64,000 bases of DNA from Anaeromusa acidaminophila DSM 3853 (GCF_000374545.1 NZ_KB894594.1:1-64000), one strand, 5' to 3'. Positions 42,239-50,921 are shown, counted from the stretch's first letter. A program made the numbers and translations. The notes: generated from the sequence alone by a model not told the origin.

Positions 42239-43648
42239 CTAAATAATTGCACGCTTAATTTTGATTATGTGCTCCATAATTTCTGAAGCAAATTGCTCGT
42301 CAGGTCTAGTAGCAAGAGCAGCTGCGTAGGGAATAATCGTGACTTTAGCAGCTTCCTCAATGTTTTTGGTAAGAGCAATTTCGTCTGCCCAATCCAAAAA
42401 CTTTCTAGGCCCAACCAAGACTCCACGATCCTCATCTACCGCTTTTTTTCTGATGGATTCGTAGATCTCAAAGCATTTTTCAGTGAGTGAATCAGGGTCT
42501 GCTAATCCATTGATTTTTTCTCTAAACCGCTTGATAAGCACTTCCTTTGGCATTTCCTTAATATCGAAAAGCCGTTGAAAGCGATCCAAGAAGGCCTGAT
42601 TCATTTCTTTAGTTCCTGAGAATTCCGGGTTTGCGGTTGCAATTACTTTGAATGTTTCAGGGAAAGCTAACACTTCACCATTTTCCAAAGTAATACTTCC
42701 TCCAACTGGCATTAGTGCTTCATGCAAAACACCTGCTACGCCGGCTTTAAGAAAGTTTACCTCTTCCATAATGAATACTGCCTTTGTTGCTTGAGCTTGT
42801 TTAATCGCTCTTACCAGGCTTCCCTCTTTCCAAGCAAAACCACCATTTTCTAAAGGCACGTAGCCGCCCATAAAATGGTCTGCCTGAATGCCTTCATACA
42901 AGTTATCTGTGAAAATTTCTTCTGGCAGATAACCTGCATCAACCGCTGCCACTTTAGCAGCTGTCGATTTTCCAGTACCCTGGGGCCCGAAAAGAAACAT
43001 ATTGCGAACATTAGCGAGCGATAACCAGCCAGTAATCCGTTTGATCACGCCGGTACGTTCCACTTTACTAAAAGGGGAAGTACCCACCGGGCTAACCATT
43101 GCGGCAGCAGCCGGCGCAGCCAAAGGCTCACAAATAGCTTCTTGGGGCTCTGGTTCTTCTTTGGTGGCAATTTGTGCTTCCATGGCAATCCCTTTAGTGG
43201 TAATAAACATAGAATCACTTACCACCTCAAGAATAGCTTCAAGACGGATTCGAACAAGATCGGCTGCCTTTAAAAAATTGGCAGCGTTTTTGGGTGTTTT
43301 AATCAATCTTGCCATTTCATCTTCATCTTGAACGGAATTTGCCATGATAAAACCTGCCAGTGGCCATACGCCCGGCATTGGTTCAAGGCTTTGTACTTGC
43401 CGGATTTTTTCACCAGCCATAAGCACTTTTACCTGAGCCGTACCACCTTCATCAATAATCAGTAGTCCTTCTGTAATAGGCTGCGCTTTTGCAGTTATTA
43501 CAGCTTCCGCTACTTTCCCTCCTAACCAGGAGAGAGTCATCTCTGTTGACGAACTTTCTTTACTGTGTTGAGGAAATCGATCACCCGCATATAGACCGTT
43601 TCGTACCAACTCACCTTTTTTAAAGTTCATCACCAATTCCTTATTCAT
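42239..43648 (-). CDS. MoxR-family AAA+ ATPase
   Basis: The 469-aa protein has an N-terminal extension of about 210 residues, then the AAA+ core: Walker A FLFGPQGTGKSTAAK, Walker B KAVFIMEEVNFL, sensor 1 FKVIATANPEFSGTKEMNQAFLDRFQRL. MoxR ATPases remodel partner proteins together with VWA proteins, here the downstream gene 48 bp away. The leader has the stem-loop plus AAAGGAGG arrangement nearly identical to that of dnaN. Confidence 0.9.
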   Translation of the reverse strand: MNKELVMNFKKGELVRNGLYAGDRFPQHSKESSSTEMTLSWLGGKVAEAVITAKAQPITEGLLIIDEGGTAQVKVLMAGEKIRQVQSLEPMPGVWPLAGFIMANSVQDEDEMARLIKTPKNAANFLKAADLVRIRLEAILEVVSDSMFITTKGIAMEAQIATKEEPEPQEAICEPLAAPAAAAMVSPVGTSPFSKVERTGVIKRITGWLSLANVRNMFLFGPQGTGKSTAAKVAAVDAGYLPEEIFTDNLYEGIQADHFMGGYVPLENGGFAWKEGSLVRAIKQAQATKAVFIMEEVNFLKAGVAGVLHEALMPVGGSITLENGEVLAFPETFKVIATANPEFSGTKEMNQAFLDRFQRLFDIKEMPKEVLIKRFREKINGLADPDSLTEKCFEIYESIRKKAVDEDRGVLVGPRKFLDWADEIALTKNIEEAAKVTIIPYAAALATRPDEQFASEIMEHIIKIKRAII

Positions 43649-43662
43649 ATAGAATCCTCCTT

Positions 43663-43675
43663 TGCCAAAACGGCA
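43663..43675 (-). promoter_or_regulatory. Stem-loop before AAGGAGGA (leader family)
   Basis: ATAAAACAAAATTA, then TGCC-GTTTT-GGCA, then AAAGGAGGATT in the MoxR leader. Confidence 0.75.
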
Positions 43676-43721
43676 TAATTTTGTTTTATGGTTTTATTAT
43701 ATGACTTGATTTAAGTACAAC

Positions 43722-43752
43722 AAAAAGACCTACCAATTAAGGTAGGTCTTCT
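43722..43752 (-). terminator. Terminator
   Basis: AAGACCTACC / GGTAGGTCTT around AATTAA, just before the stop of the 161-aa gene in minus orientation. Confidence 0.8.
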
Positions 43753-43753
43753 C

Positions 43754-44239
43754 CTATTTTATTAGTCTGTTTTTTGCTTCTATTATTGCATCTGTCTTTT
43801 TTACATATGCTCGTATCGCCTTATCCCGTTGTCGTATTTGCTCACTGTCATTCTCCGTTACCGCTTGTCCTGCTAATGCCGCAATATCTATTCTCGTTTT
43901 TAATAGGTCGATTAGCAAAGCCTGATAGTTAACCAATTTAGCCGGCGGCTGCCTTTTTTCAACAGTGCCTAGTATTTCTTTTGCTTTAATCGAATGTTCA
44001 GATGCCAGCGATATTACGAAAGAGTCCGACTCGTCTCCTTTTTTAGCACGCTGACTCGCTACGTTGTATTCCTGATCCATTCGTTGAATTTCTTCCATCT
44101 GTTTATCCGCAAATGAAATATAATCAAGTACCTCCCTCATTTCAAGGGATACCATACTTCCTCCATGATATTGAGTATTTACCATTCCTATACATAAAAA
44201 TAACAAATACGTTGCTAAAATAATTCCTAATTTATTCAT
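43754..44239 (-). CDS. Secreted or membrane-anchored helical protein
   Basis: Residues 1-20 are a signal peptide or anchor (LGIILATYLLFLCIGMV). The remaining 140 residues are predicted to be long helices with charged heptads, facing the outside. Its start overlaps the stop of the upstream membrane-protein gene by 4 bp, so the two are coupled. No family is recognised. Confidence 0.6.
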   Translation of the reverse strand: MNKLGIILATYLLFLCIGMVNTQYHGGSMVSLEMREVLDYISFADKQMEEIQRMDQEYNVASQRAKKGDESDSFVISLASEHSIKAKEILGTVEKRQPPAKLVNYQALLIDLLKTRIDIAALAGQAVTENDSEQIRQRDKAIRAYVKKTDAIIEAKNRLIK

Positions 44240-44844
44240 GATAAAACTCCTACCATAACTTGTAACCCAGTGATCGTTAATTCAACAATAAAATACTGGA
44301 TAAAAAAACAACTTAATCCTAAAACAAGACCATTTTTAATTTTGATATTTTTGCAAAGAATTAGGTATAAAACAATAGAGGGCAATGTAAGTATTAAGCC
44401 ATAGTATTCCGTAAAGAAAAATCGATTTATTGGAAACATGATTATGGCTCCCAAAACAATAATGCTTAATATTGTCGGGTAAAACATAGATGCTGCCATC
44501 AAAAAGATCCATTCTAACCTTCCCAGCAACCGTTCGCTGTGTTCTTCAAAAACTTTTTCCGTCATTTTTTGAATAGATGGCATTATCGCTGCAGTCAACC
44601 CACTGCTCAAAAGACCAATTACCAACGAGCCTGTTGTAACAAAAAACAAGGCTTTTAAGGACATAGTATGCTTTATATCCGAAGTGTAAATTGCCATTAT
44701 AATTCCTTGTGTTATTAAGTATGCCATGATCCATGCTATTGCAAACAACAGGCTTCTTCTTCGAAAGATAACCATTGGAATTTCTGCAGCTTCTAACGCT
44801 ATTTTTGCTATTCGTTCTACTGTCGACTTATCTTCTATTATCAT
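44236..44844 (-). CDS. Multi-pass membrane protein
   Basis: AAAGGAGGCGG lies 9 nt before the ATG at 44844 (MIIEDKS). The 202-aa product has about five membrane helices and almost no large loops, with a charged N-terminal helix. Function is unknown. A TCCGTATACT motif lies 31 nt upstream and the next gene is coupled, so this pair is another unit of the shared regulon. Confidence 0.65.
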   Translation of the reverse strand: MIIEDKSTVERIAKIALEAAEIPMVIFRRRSLLFAIAWIMAYLITQGIIMAIYTSDIKHTMSLKALFFVTTGSLVIGLLSSGLTAAIMPSIQKMTEKVFEEHSERLLGRLEWIFLMAASMFYPTILSIIVLGAIIMFPINRFFFTEYYGLILTLPSIVLYLILCKNIKIKNGLVLGLSCFFIQYFIVELTITGLQVMVGVLS

Positions 44845-44875
44845 TACGAATACCGCCTCCTTTTGCCTATATATA

Positions 44876-44886
44876 AAGTATACGGA
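44876..44886 (-). promoter_or_regulatory. TCCGTATACTT motif
   Basis: A minus-strand copy with TTT in place of AAA after TATACT, 31 nt before the start of the membrane-protein gene. Confidence 0.68.
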
Positions 44887-44904
44887 TTTTTCATAAAACA
44901 AAAC

Positions 44905-44942
44905 CGCCTAGCTTAGAATAAATTCAAAGCTAGGCGGTTACA
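44905..44942 (-). terminator. Terminator
   Basis: AACCGCCTAGCTT / AAGCTAGGCGGTT with a 13-nt loop and TTTTGTTTT following in the minus direction; it ends the 69-aa gene. Confidence 0.85.
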
Positions 44943-44950
44943 ATGCTACC

Positions 44951-45160
44951 TTACATTGGGGCCTGAATGACAACCAAGGCTAGAGATAAGGTCATGCCTA
45001 TGGTTCCAGCAATTACCGAGTATTTCCTATTTCTTTCATCATACGTTCTAATGAAAAGAACAATATAGTGGAAAAAAGTAAGCAGCAACGCTAATGATAA
45101 GTAATACATTACCTCGGTAACCACTCCCATGGAAAGAAAACTCCATACTTGGTTTAACAT
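44951..45160 (-). CDS. Small two-pass membrane protein
   Basis: The 69-aa protein has helices near 15-38 and 47-66 with a charged loop TYDERNRK between them. AAGGAGTTGAGGTC precedes the start. Small two-helix proteins beside ATPases and pilus genes can be pore or VirB2/3-like components, but no signature is present. Confidence 0.6.
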   Translation of the reverse strand: MLNQVWSFLSMGVVTEVMYYLSLALLLTFFHYIVLFIRTYDERNRKYSVIAGTIGMTLSLALVVIQAPM

Positions 45161-45175
45161 GACCTCAACTCCTTC

Positions 45176-46246
45176 TTATGATAAAAGTTCTTCTTGCTTA
45201 TAGTATATATTCTCGACCCAAACATGTGTGAGAATGTCAATCTTTTTCCCAGGTCTTTTTTGTGTAAGCGGATCAGCAATCAAATCGAGCAATCTAATGA
45301 TTCCTGGCTCTTCATGTGTTCCAACAATTACAGGGTGCTCTTTGTCGACTTTTAGAATGGATGCTAATTCCTCTTTTTCGCGCTGGCTGGCAACGTATGA
45401 CATTCGATAATTTTCATGTTCTAAGCTGCCACGCACATGCAACGGCTGGCCTGGGCGGATAATTTTATGCGCCAGCTGCCAATCCTGCGTTCTCCAGATG
45501 CACCGGATCACATCAAACCTTTCACTGTTACTTCTGCGAACCATTAGTTTAAAACATACCTTATAATCATCTACTGCATTTTTTACCCATGGTTTAATAT
45601 CTGCTTCTTGAAACACAATGCCTTGCAAAATAGCTCGGTTTTGATATTCTTCGGTTCCTTGGACAACGGAGTCTGCTAATATGTGAAGTTTAGATGTAGT
45701 CTGCATGTTTTGAAATATCTCTTTGTTATAACACTCAGTTCCTAACAAGCCGATCATTGTTTCATATTCAATGTATTTTTTTGAGTACATATGGAGTGCT
45801 GAAAATACCTTGTCCAGGAGCGGCGAAGCAAAATCAACTTCCAACAGTTCTGCAACTTTATTTCTATCGGCAGCATTGTACTGTCTTGTTGGTAAAATTA
45901 CTTCTCTGATCTCGCCAACGATATTAACAAAATCGTTTTCCAAAACCATCTGCGATGCTTCTACTGCTTTTTCCCCATACATCATAACAGACAGTCTTGA
46001 TAAAAATGGCACACTTCGTTTTTGATCGGTACCTTCTATTGGAACAAAGCCTTTTTTAGTTGGGCTTTCGCAGCCAACAATACATCTCCACCGATTAAGG
46101 ATTTCCGTATCCGTATACATTACTTCCTGCAGGTTAGGACTGGTTTTGTAGGTCCCTTGTAATGTAATTTGATTGAAGTGCATTACCTTTTCATTTTCCG
46201 GGGTGAAAACCTTTGAATATACGGCTCCCATTAAATTGTTTTCCAT
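45176..46246 (-). CDS. Possible tandem OB-fold (SSB-like) protein
   Basis: The 356-aa product contains two segments that look like OB folds: ITLQGTYKTSP...RLSVMMYGEKAVEA...NDFVNIVGEIRE (about 28-120) and AILQGIVFQEADIKPW...CFKLMVRRS...QPLHVRGSLEHENYR (about 200-290). The pattern echoes the N-terminal extra domain of the element's ssb. The assignment is by eye. Its leader, AAATCAAAATCGATAAGGAGGAATTTAA, is the hairpin-less form of the ERF leader. Confidence 0.5.
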   Translation of the reverse strand: MENNLMGAVYSKVFTPENEKVMHFNQITLQGTYKTSPNLQEVMYTDTEILNRWRCIVGCESPTKKGFVPIEGTDQKRSVPFLSRLSVMMYGEKAVEASQMVLENDFVNIVGEIREVILPTRQYNAADRNKVAELLEVDFASPLLDKVFSALHMYSKKYIEYETMIGLLGTECYNKEIFQNMQTTSKLHILADSVVQGTEEYQNRAILQGIVFQEADIKPWVKNAVDDYKVCFKLMVRRSNSERFDVIRCIWRTQDWQLAHKIIRPGQPLHVRGSLEHENYRMSYVASQREKEELASILKVDKEHPVIVGTHEEPGIIRLLDLIADPLTQKRPGKKIDILTHVWVENIYYKQEELLS

Positions 46247-46280
46247 TGTTAAATTCCTCCTTATCGATTTTGATTTATCT

Positions 46281-46751
46281 TTAAGAATAAGTTATCCATT
46301 TTAGTTTGATCAGCCCTTCATTGAAAGAATTTGAAAATTTAAGGTTTCTTGAATAAATTATAAACTGTCTTTCCTCTTCTGTGATCATTCCTTTGGTTAA
46401 TAAGGCATCTTCAAATGATTTTTCTTCTGCTTCCAGGATTTCCGGTATGTATTCACCGGGGTACATAAAAACCGTATCTACAATTTCCCTTCCTGCCGTG
46501 TCTATTCTATGTTTAGGATGTATGAATAGCGATCGTATTTCCCACAACCCATTCACAGATCGGTCATTGGTCAGGAGTAATTGATATAATCTGTTTTTGT
46601 ATATGTGATGGCGTGCTAAGCCAAATACATCATCTACTGAATCACTGTAACTCATCCAGCCCAAAATGTAATTGAGTCCAGGGCATTCTATTGATTTATG
46701 AGCTAATCGTTGCTTAAATAAATCAATCTGCATATATTCGCCCAGACTCAT
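46281..46751 (-). CDS. Hypothetical protein
   Basis: The 156-aa product is rich in aromatic residues with alternating helices and strands; no motif is recognised. GAAGGAGGTGG precedes the start, and a TCCGTATACT motif lies 36 nt upstream. It is followed by the OB-like gene after 35 bp. Confidence 0.6.
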   Translation of the reverse strand: MSLGEYMQIDLFKQRLAHKSIECPGLNYILGWMSYSDSVDDVFGLARHHIYKNRLYQLLLTNDRSVNGLWEIRSLFIHPKHRIDTAGREIVDTVFMYPGEYIPEILEAEEKSFEDALLTKGMITEEERQFIIYSRNLKFSNSFNEGLIKLKWITYS

Positions 46752-46786
46752 CCCTCTTCCACCTCCTTCTTTTTATACTCCCCCTT

Positions 46787-46800
46787 TTTTAGTATACGGA
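46787..46800 (-). promoter_or_regulatory. TCCGTATACTAAAA motif
   Basis: A perfect minus-strand copy, 36 nt before the start at 46751. Confidence 0.75.
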
Positions 46801-46860
46801 GAAATTTTCAGAACGAAGGCAAAGACTGAATTTTTTTTAAAAATATTCCTCGTGTCGCGT

Positions 46861-46984
46861 TTTTTGAAATTCTGAAAAACATTTTTTGAAATTCAAAAAT
46901 TACACAGCATTTTTTCTCTTTTTCCTATTTTATTAAAAGCAAAGTGTGTTTTTTGAAATTCCGAAAACCATTTTCTGAAATTAC
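46861..46984. repeat. Iteron-like TTTTTGAAATTC repeats
   Basis: TTTTTGAAATTC occurs exactly at 46861-46872, 46883-46894 and 46950-46961, and a looser copy (TTTTCTGAAATTAC) at 46971-46984. Members of each pair are about 22 bp apart, two helical turns; the pairs are 89 bp apart. The array lies between a zinc-ribbon HTH gene and a regulon promoter, in very AT-rich DNA. It could be an origin iteron set or an operator. Confidence 0.65.
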
Positions 46985-46994
46985 AAAAACAGTG

Positions 46995-47384
46995 CTAATC
47001 CATATTGCATTCCTTAAACAGTTCTTTATACCGTTCGTAAACTAATTGCCTACCAATCATTCCTTTTTCCATTCTCTTAATTTCTTCGATTGTTACATTA
47101 CATCCAAGGATCTTTGCCATTTCCTTGACGGTTTTATTTAACCTACGTCTACACAGGCCTAATTCCTCGGGAGAAGGTAGTTTTCTTTTTCCCAAATAGT
47201 CTCGCGTTGCCTTCTCGATGTTTTTTAGTTCCTCGTCCATCACAAAGATTTTACTTTTACATTCGGGACATTTTGACGTTATCTTTTTGACCTGGATAGG
47301 TTCAAAGCGAACAATATACTTTCCTTTTTCTTCTTCAGTAACCAGTTCGATCATCTTCCCGCAAAACGGACACATTCTTTTCAT
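46995..47384 (-). CDS. MqsA-like zinc-ribbon HTH regulator
   Basis: The 129-aa protein combines an N-terminal zinc ribbon (CPFC at 5-8 and CPEC near 39-42) with a C-terminal XRE-type helix-turn-helix (ELGLCRRRLNKTVKEMAKILGCNVTIEEIKRMEKG). This is the layout of MqsA/YgiT-type regulators, but no MqsR-like toxin is adjacent. The repeats at 46861-46984 begin 11 bp after its stop. GGGAGG precedes the start. Confidence 0.8.
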   Translation of the reverse strand: MKRMCPFCGKMIELVTEEEKGKYIVRFEPIQVKKITSKCPECKSKIFVMDEELKNIEKATRDYLGKRKLPSPEELGLCRRRLNKTVKEMAKILGCNVTIEEIKRMEKGMIGRQLVYERYKELFKECNMD

Positions 47385-47855
47385 CTTCTTACCTCCCTAG
47401 TTTTTTCTCAGCTCTTTTTCCATTTTCTATTTCTCACTTTTTATATTAGACGATGCAATTAACCCCATTTAGAAAAAAAGAGAAAAACGAAGCAATTAAC
47501 AGTATTAAAGGGAAGATTATTACGCATAATTCTTTTTGAACAAAAATAAACCACAACAACCAAATATCCATATTCGACGCAAGAATGGTACGATGCAAAT
47601 ATATAAGAATAGTAGTTAAAAATAAATTTCAATTCAAGGGAGACATATACCAACTTTCCGATTATAATATAACACGAGCAACTTCACGATGTGGGGAATG
47701 AGAGAATTTTACTGAATACTAAAATAAGCATGATTATGTTAAATTAAAGCCTTTTCCAATACTTGTAAATATAGCGTTATTAAGTTAGGATAAAGATAAA
47801 ATCAAATACTCAATCAATTAAATAAAAATACAAAATATAAAGTGTGGTGACACGG
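47385..47855. other. AT-rich intergenic region without a convincing gene
   Basis: This 470-bp stretch separates divergent genes. It must hold promoters for both. AATACTAAAATAAG at about 47715-47728 is a degraded relative of the TCCGTATACTAAAA motif in plus orientation. No hairpin or coding frame stands out. Confidence 0.5.
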
Positions 47856-48401
47856 ATGATCCGGAGTAATGTACCTGTAGTCTTCGCGTTAACCAACCAG
47901 TTACACCAAATAGATATACTTAAACTATCTAATTGGACTATACCACAAAATCCAGCATTTGATGCCGATACGGTAATAACTCAGTTAGAAGAAAGCAATC
48001 TACCGGCAATGAGACAAGTGGTTTTCGACTTTTATGAATCAACCGTATCATGCTTAGAAAAATTTGCAATTGAACTAAAACAAAATGCAACAAAAGGAAA
48101 AGAAGTTTTAATCTTGCAAGATTGTTTTAAAACCTTACTGATTCAATTACTGTTTATTAACCGTTCAACACAAATAGTGATGTCGGTTACCTGGAAAGAA
48201 TTTTTAGCATTGGCCGTTATGGGCCAAATTGGCCCAATAATATATGGACGATTGATGAATCATTGTAGCGATGAAGACGAATGGAAAATTTTTAACCAAA
48301 TGGCTAAAGTATCCGACGAATTTCTAAAGCTTGCTTTTGTAACGACACAAGATGCAGCTTTCGGTAAGATTCAAATGATGATTCGTCAGAGTTTGAATTG
48401 A
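47856..48401 (+). CDS. Hypothetical helical protein
   Basis: About 181 residues, almost all helical, with FLALAVMGQIGPIIYGRLMNH near the end being the most hydrophobic part. The start could be the ATG at 47856 or a GTG at 47844; no strong ribosome site is present. The gene stands alone between a long AT-rich region and a terminator. No family is recognised. Confidence 0.55.
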   Translation: MIRSNVPVVFALTNQLHQIDILKLSNWTIPQNPAFDADTVITQLEESNLPAMRQVVFDFYESTVSCLEKFAIELKQNATKGKEVLILQDCFKTLLIQLLFINRSTQIVMSVTWKEFLALAVMGQIGPIIYGRLMNHCSDEDEWKIFNQMAKVSDEFLKLAFVTTQDAAFGKIQMMIRQSLN

Positions 48402-48455
48402 AAAGTGTTTCGACTGGAATAAATAATTTAAAAGAATAATTTTAGCCAAACTAAA

Positions 48456-48499
48456 GCATAAAAGTACCTGAATAAAACCAGGTACTTTTATGCTTTTTT
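48456..48499 (+). terminator. Terminator
   Basis: CATAAAAGTACCTG / CAGGTACTTTTATG stem followed by CTTTTTTG. Confidence 0.92.
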
Positions 48500-48555
48500 G
48501 TATAAATGAACCGTATAAAATTAAAAATTTATTGAAATATTTAAAGGCAACTGTT

Positions 48556-48584
48556 TTGAAGTCTCTAAAGAATAATGATATAAT
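48556..48584 (+). promoter_or_regulatory. Sigma-A-type promoter for the sigma factor gene
   Basis: TTGAAG at 48556-48561 and TATAAT at 48579-48584 are separated by exactly 17 bp. Transcription would start near 48592, leaving a leader of about 175 nt before the sigma factor. Confidence 0.75.
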
Positions 48585-48685
48585 GACGCTAATATTACTT
48601 TACCGTAAGTTTTCGCACTATTTTTTATGACAAAAGAGGCAGCAGGAAACAGTGTAAAACATCCCAATCACTTCTTAATCGGAAA

Positions 48686-48728
48686 GACTTTGGTCTTACG
48701 CAACGAATGCAGAACCTAGACTAAAGTC
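48686..48728 (+). ncRNA. Structured leader of the sigma factor mRNA
   Basis: GACTTTGGTCT pairs with AGACTAAAGTC (10 of 11, one G-U), with an inner GCA-ACGAA-TGC stem. The leader ends in a weak ribosome site and a GTG start, suggesting translational control. It does not match any riboswitch I know. Confidence 0.5.
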
Positions 48729-48766
48729 GGAAGTATAATAAAGGTTAAAGAATGGCCTTTTGACGG

Positions 48767-49657
48767 GTGGTGAGTAAACTGGATCAGGCAAACAACCCAA
48801 ACACGGATTGGGCTTCATGGAGTCAAACCTTTCTTGATGGTCCAAATCGCCCACTGACCAGAGCTGAAGAGAAAGCGTGTCTTCAGCAATGGAAATATGG
48901 TGGAGATGTCACGGCTAAAGAAATCTTGTTCTATGCTAATATGGGCATAGTTCAAAAAGTCGTAAAAAAATTCAATACTGTCGACAGCTCCTATTCGCTG
49001 TATACCAAGGAAGATTTGAGAAACGAAGCTTACCTTGGCTTTGAACGTGCGCTTGAAAAATTTGACGTTGGAAAGAATACTCGTTTGAGTACGTATCTTG
49101 AATTCTGGTTAGTAAAGTATATCTATGAATTCATTGTGCGGAACAGCTCAGCGATCAATCTTTCAGATAACGCATTTCAACAAATTCGCGCATATTCCAA
49201 TCTTCTTCAAGACTGCGAAATGAACTGTAAAATCATGACAGACGAGGAAATGTCCGAAGAGCTGGATATGAGCGTTGCCGTAATACGGAATGTACGAGCT
49301 GTTCATCAATTAACATCGAACACATTTAGTATTGACGACGATACAACCATAAAGAGCAATCATTCCTCGGTATCTATTTCCGAGGCTATACCTGACGCTC
49401 GTATAAACATTGAGGAAGAAACCATTGGAAGGGTTGAACTTGAACTTCTTCAAAAAGGTCTTGAGCAATTATCACAAACCGAGCGAAAAGTAATTGAGTA
49501 TCGTATTTTAGATACCCCCTGCTCTGTAACCAAAGCATCTCGCACGCTAGGACTCCTACCAAGAGAAGTTAAGATTGCTGAAAAAAACGCACTTCAAAAA
49601 TTACGAAACTATCTTGAGGGAATAGCACCTAAGCACCCCTTATCGAATATGGATTAA
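48767..49657 (+). CDS. Sigma-70 family RNA polymerase sigma factor
   Basis: The 296-aa protein has region 2 (ANMGIVQKVVKKF, YTKEDLRNEAYLGFERALEKFDVGKNTRLSTYLEFWLVKYIYEFI), region 3 (MTDEEMSEELDMSVAVIRNV) and region 4 (QTERKVIEYRILDTPCSVTKASRTLGLLPREVKIAEKNALQKLRN). Region 1 is short. It should redirect host polymerase. The start is GTG at 48767 or 48770 with no strong ribosome site. It is a prime candidate to read the TCCGTATACT motif, though its own promoter looks like an ordinary host one. Confidence 0.9.
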   Translation: MVSKLDQANNPNTDWASWSQTFLDGPNRPLTRAEEKACLQQWKYGGDVTAKEILFYANMGIVQKVVKKFNTVDSSYSLYTKEDLRNEAYLGFERALEKFDVGKNTRLSTYLEFWLVKYIYEFIVRNSSAINLSDNAFQQIRAYSNLLQDCEMNCKIMTDEEMSEELDMSVAVIRNVRAVHQLTSNTFSIDDDTTIKSNHSSVSISEAIPDARINIEEETIGRVELELLQKGLEQLSQTERKVIEYRILDTPCSVTKASRTLGLLPREVKIAEKNALQKLRNYLEGIAPKHPLSNMD

Positions 49658-49667
49658 ATAGATTATC

Positions 49668-49698
49668 TAAGAGCGCTAGCATTAGCTGGCGCTCTTTT
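49668..49698 (+). terminator. Terminator
   Basis: AAGAGCGCTAGC / GCTGGCGCTCTT with a short loop (one G-U pair) and TTTTGCTTTT after it, downstream of the sigma factor. Confidence 0.88.
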
Positions 49699-49745
49699 GC
49701 TTTTCAACTATTTCCCCAATAAAATAAACATATAAATTAAAATAT

Positions 49746-49758
49746 GCCGACTTACGGC
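49746..49758 (+). promoter_or_regulatory. Stem-loop before AAGGAGGA (leader family)
   Basis: AAATTAAAATAT, then GCCG-ACTTA-CGGC, then TAAGGAGGATT before the start at 49775. This is the plus-strand member of the family. Confidence 0.72.
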
Positions 49759-49774
49759 TAAGGAGGATTTTATT

Positions 49775-50920
49775 ATGGCAAGTTATGAAATTCAACAGGA
49801 AATTGAACGAATCGAAAACACCCGGGACGCTTTTTTTGTGGATGTTGTAGTCCCAATGGCTTCGACTTCTTTCTCTATGGACAATGGCCCAAGACTCTGC
49901 TTTGACTATAAAGGCGAAGAGCATACAATGCTCCTGGAAGAACATGCCTTTACGCAGTATTGCGAGTTTTTGGGAATCCCTCCCCGCTATGCACAAGCCT
50001 TGGTTAAGGCTGGCGCCGAAGGCCTGCTAAACTCCAATATTATGTATTGGTCATTAAAGCAAGCCAACGAGCGCAAGATGCTGCGGCTTTGCCCTTCTAA
50101 CGAAGGAAGCGAGCCTTACGCGGTTCGGGGAATTGTCTCGAGTCGTTTTTTGCGGCTAGACAATAAAAATGTTCTGGACGAACTTAAAAAAGCTCTCGAG
50201 AATCCAAGTTGCTCCGCTTTTGGGACAATGGAAGTTCATCATAGTGAAATTAGCCGTGATGAAATGCGTCTGGTTCTACTTCAAAAGAAAAGTCAGAGCC
50301 AGGAAGACCTTGGAGTGGAAATTACCATGGGCATTATTGTCGAAAACAATGAAATTGGTATGGGCGCAGCTAGTGTACGGCCGTTCTTCCATTTCAAAAC
50401 CGACCAAACCTCTTTCGAAATGCCTATGCCGCTCACTCCCTACCGGAGAGCGCACCGCGGCCCGGAAGTATTTACCGGTTCCGACGACGCCGAGGTTTTT
50501 CAATGTGACGTTCCCGATCATGTCCGTATGGATATGGCCAAATCCATTGATAGAATGTTGAATCACAGTACGTTTTTAACGGCCACGACACGCATGGCCA
50601 AAGCATCCGAAACGATTATATCCATGGACGCTGTGGATCATGTATTTACGAAAGCCGGTATTAAAGCAAATGAGCGAGAAATGCTTGAACGTATTTGTGG
50701 TGGTGTAGCCTTTACAAACTGGGACCTGGTTCGCCAAATAGCGACCGCTGCCAGTCAGATTACGTCGAAAAGCCGGCGTGAAAATCTGGAAAATTGGGCC
50801 TGGACGTTACTGAATAGTGGCGTGATTAAGGCTCCCAAAAAAGAACAAGCCACCGATATGGGCGACCTGTTCGACTCTCCTGTTGAAAAAATCGATGCAG
50901 AAGAAACTCAACCCGCATAA
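49775..50920 (+). CDS. DUF932-like protein
   Basis: The 381-aa product resembles phage/plasmid proteins of the DUF932 group by its middle segment (YAVRGIVSSRFLRLDNKNVLDELKKAL, then LRLVLLQKK...GIIVENNEIGMGAASVRPFF) and length. The family function is not established; members are frequent on plasmids near replication genes. The last 35 residues are acidic and flexible. The leader has the shared stem-loop. A strong terminator follows. Confidence 0.6.
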   Translation: MASYEIQQEIERIENTRDAFFVDVVVPMASTSFSMDNGPRLCFDYKGEEHTMLLEEHAFTQYCEFLGIPPRYAQALVKAGAEGLLNSNIMYWSLKQANERKMLRLCPSNEGSEPYAVRGIVSSRFLRLDNKNVLDELKKALENPSCSAFGTMEVHHSEISRDEMRLVLLQKKSQSQEDLGVEITMGIIVENNEIGMGAASVRPFFHFKTDQTSFEMPMPLTPYRRAHRGPEVFTGSDDAEVFQCDVPDHVRMDMAKSIDRMLNHSTFLTATTRMAKASETIISMDAVDHVFTKAGIKANEREMLERICGGVAFTNWDLVRQIATAASQITSKSRRENLENWAWTLLNSGVIKAPKKEQATDMGDLFDSPVEKIDAEETQPA

Positions 50921-50921
50921 A

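Noticed and set aside
47459-47653. Minus-strand open frame of 64 codons in the AT-rich gap
   Set aside because: No ribosome site; the product is a run of aromatic and hydrophobic residues typical of chance translation of AT-rich DNA.
48590-48766. Known riboswitch (c-di-GMP or similar) before the sigma factor
   Set aside because: I compared it by eye with the consensus cores I remember and found no match; only a long hairpin is clear.
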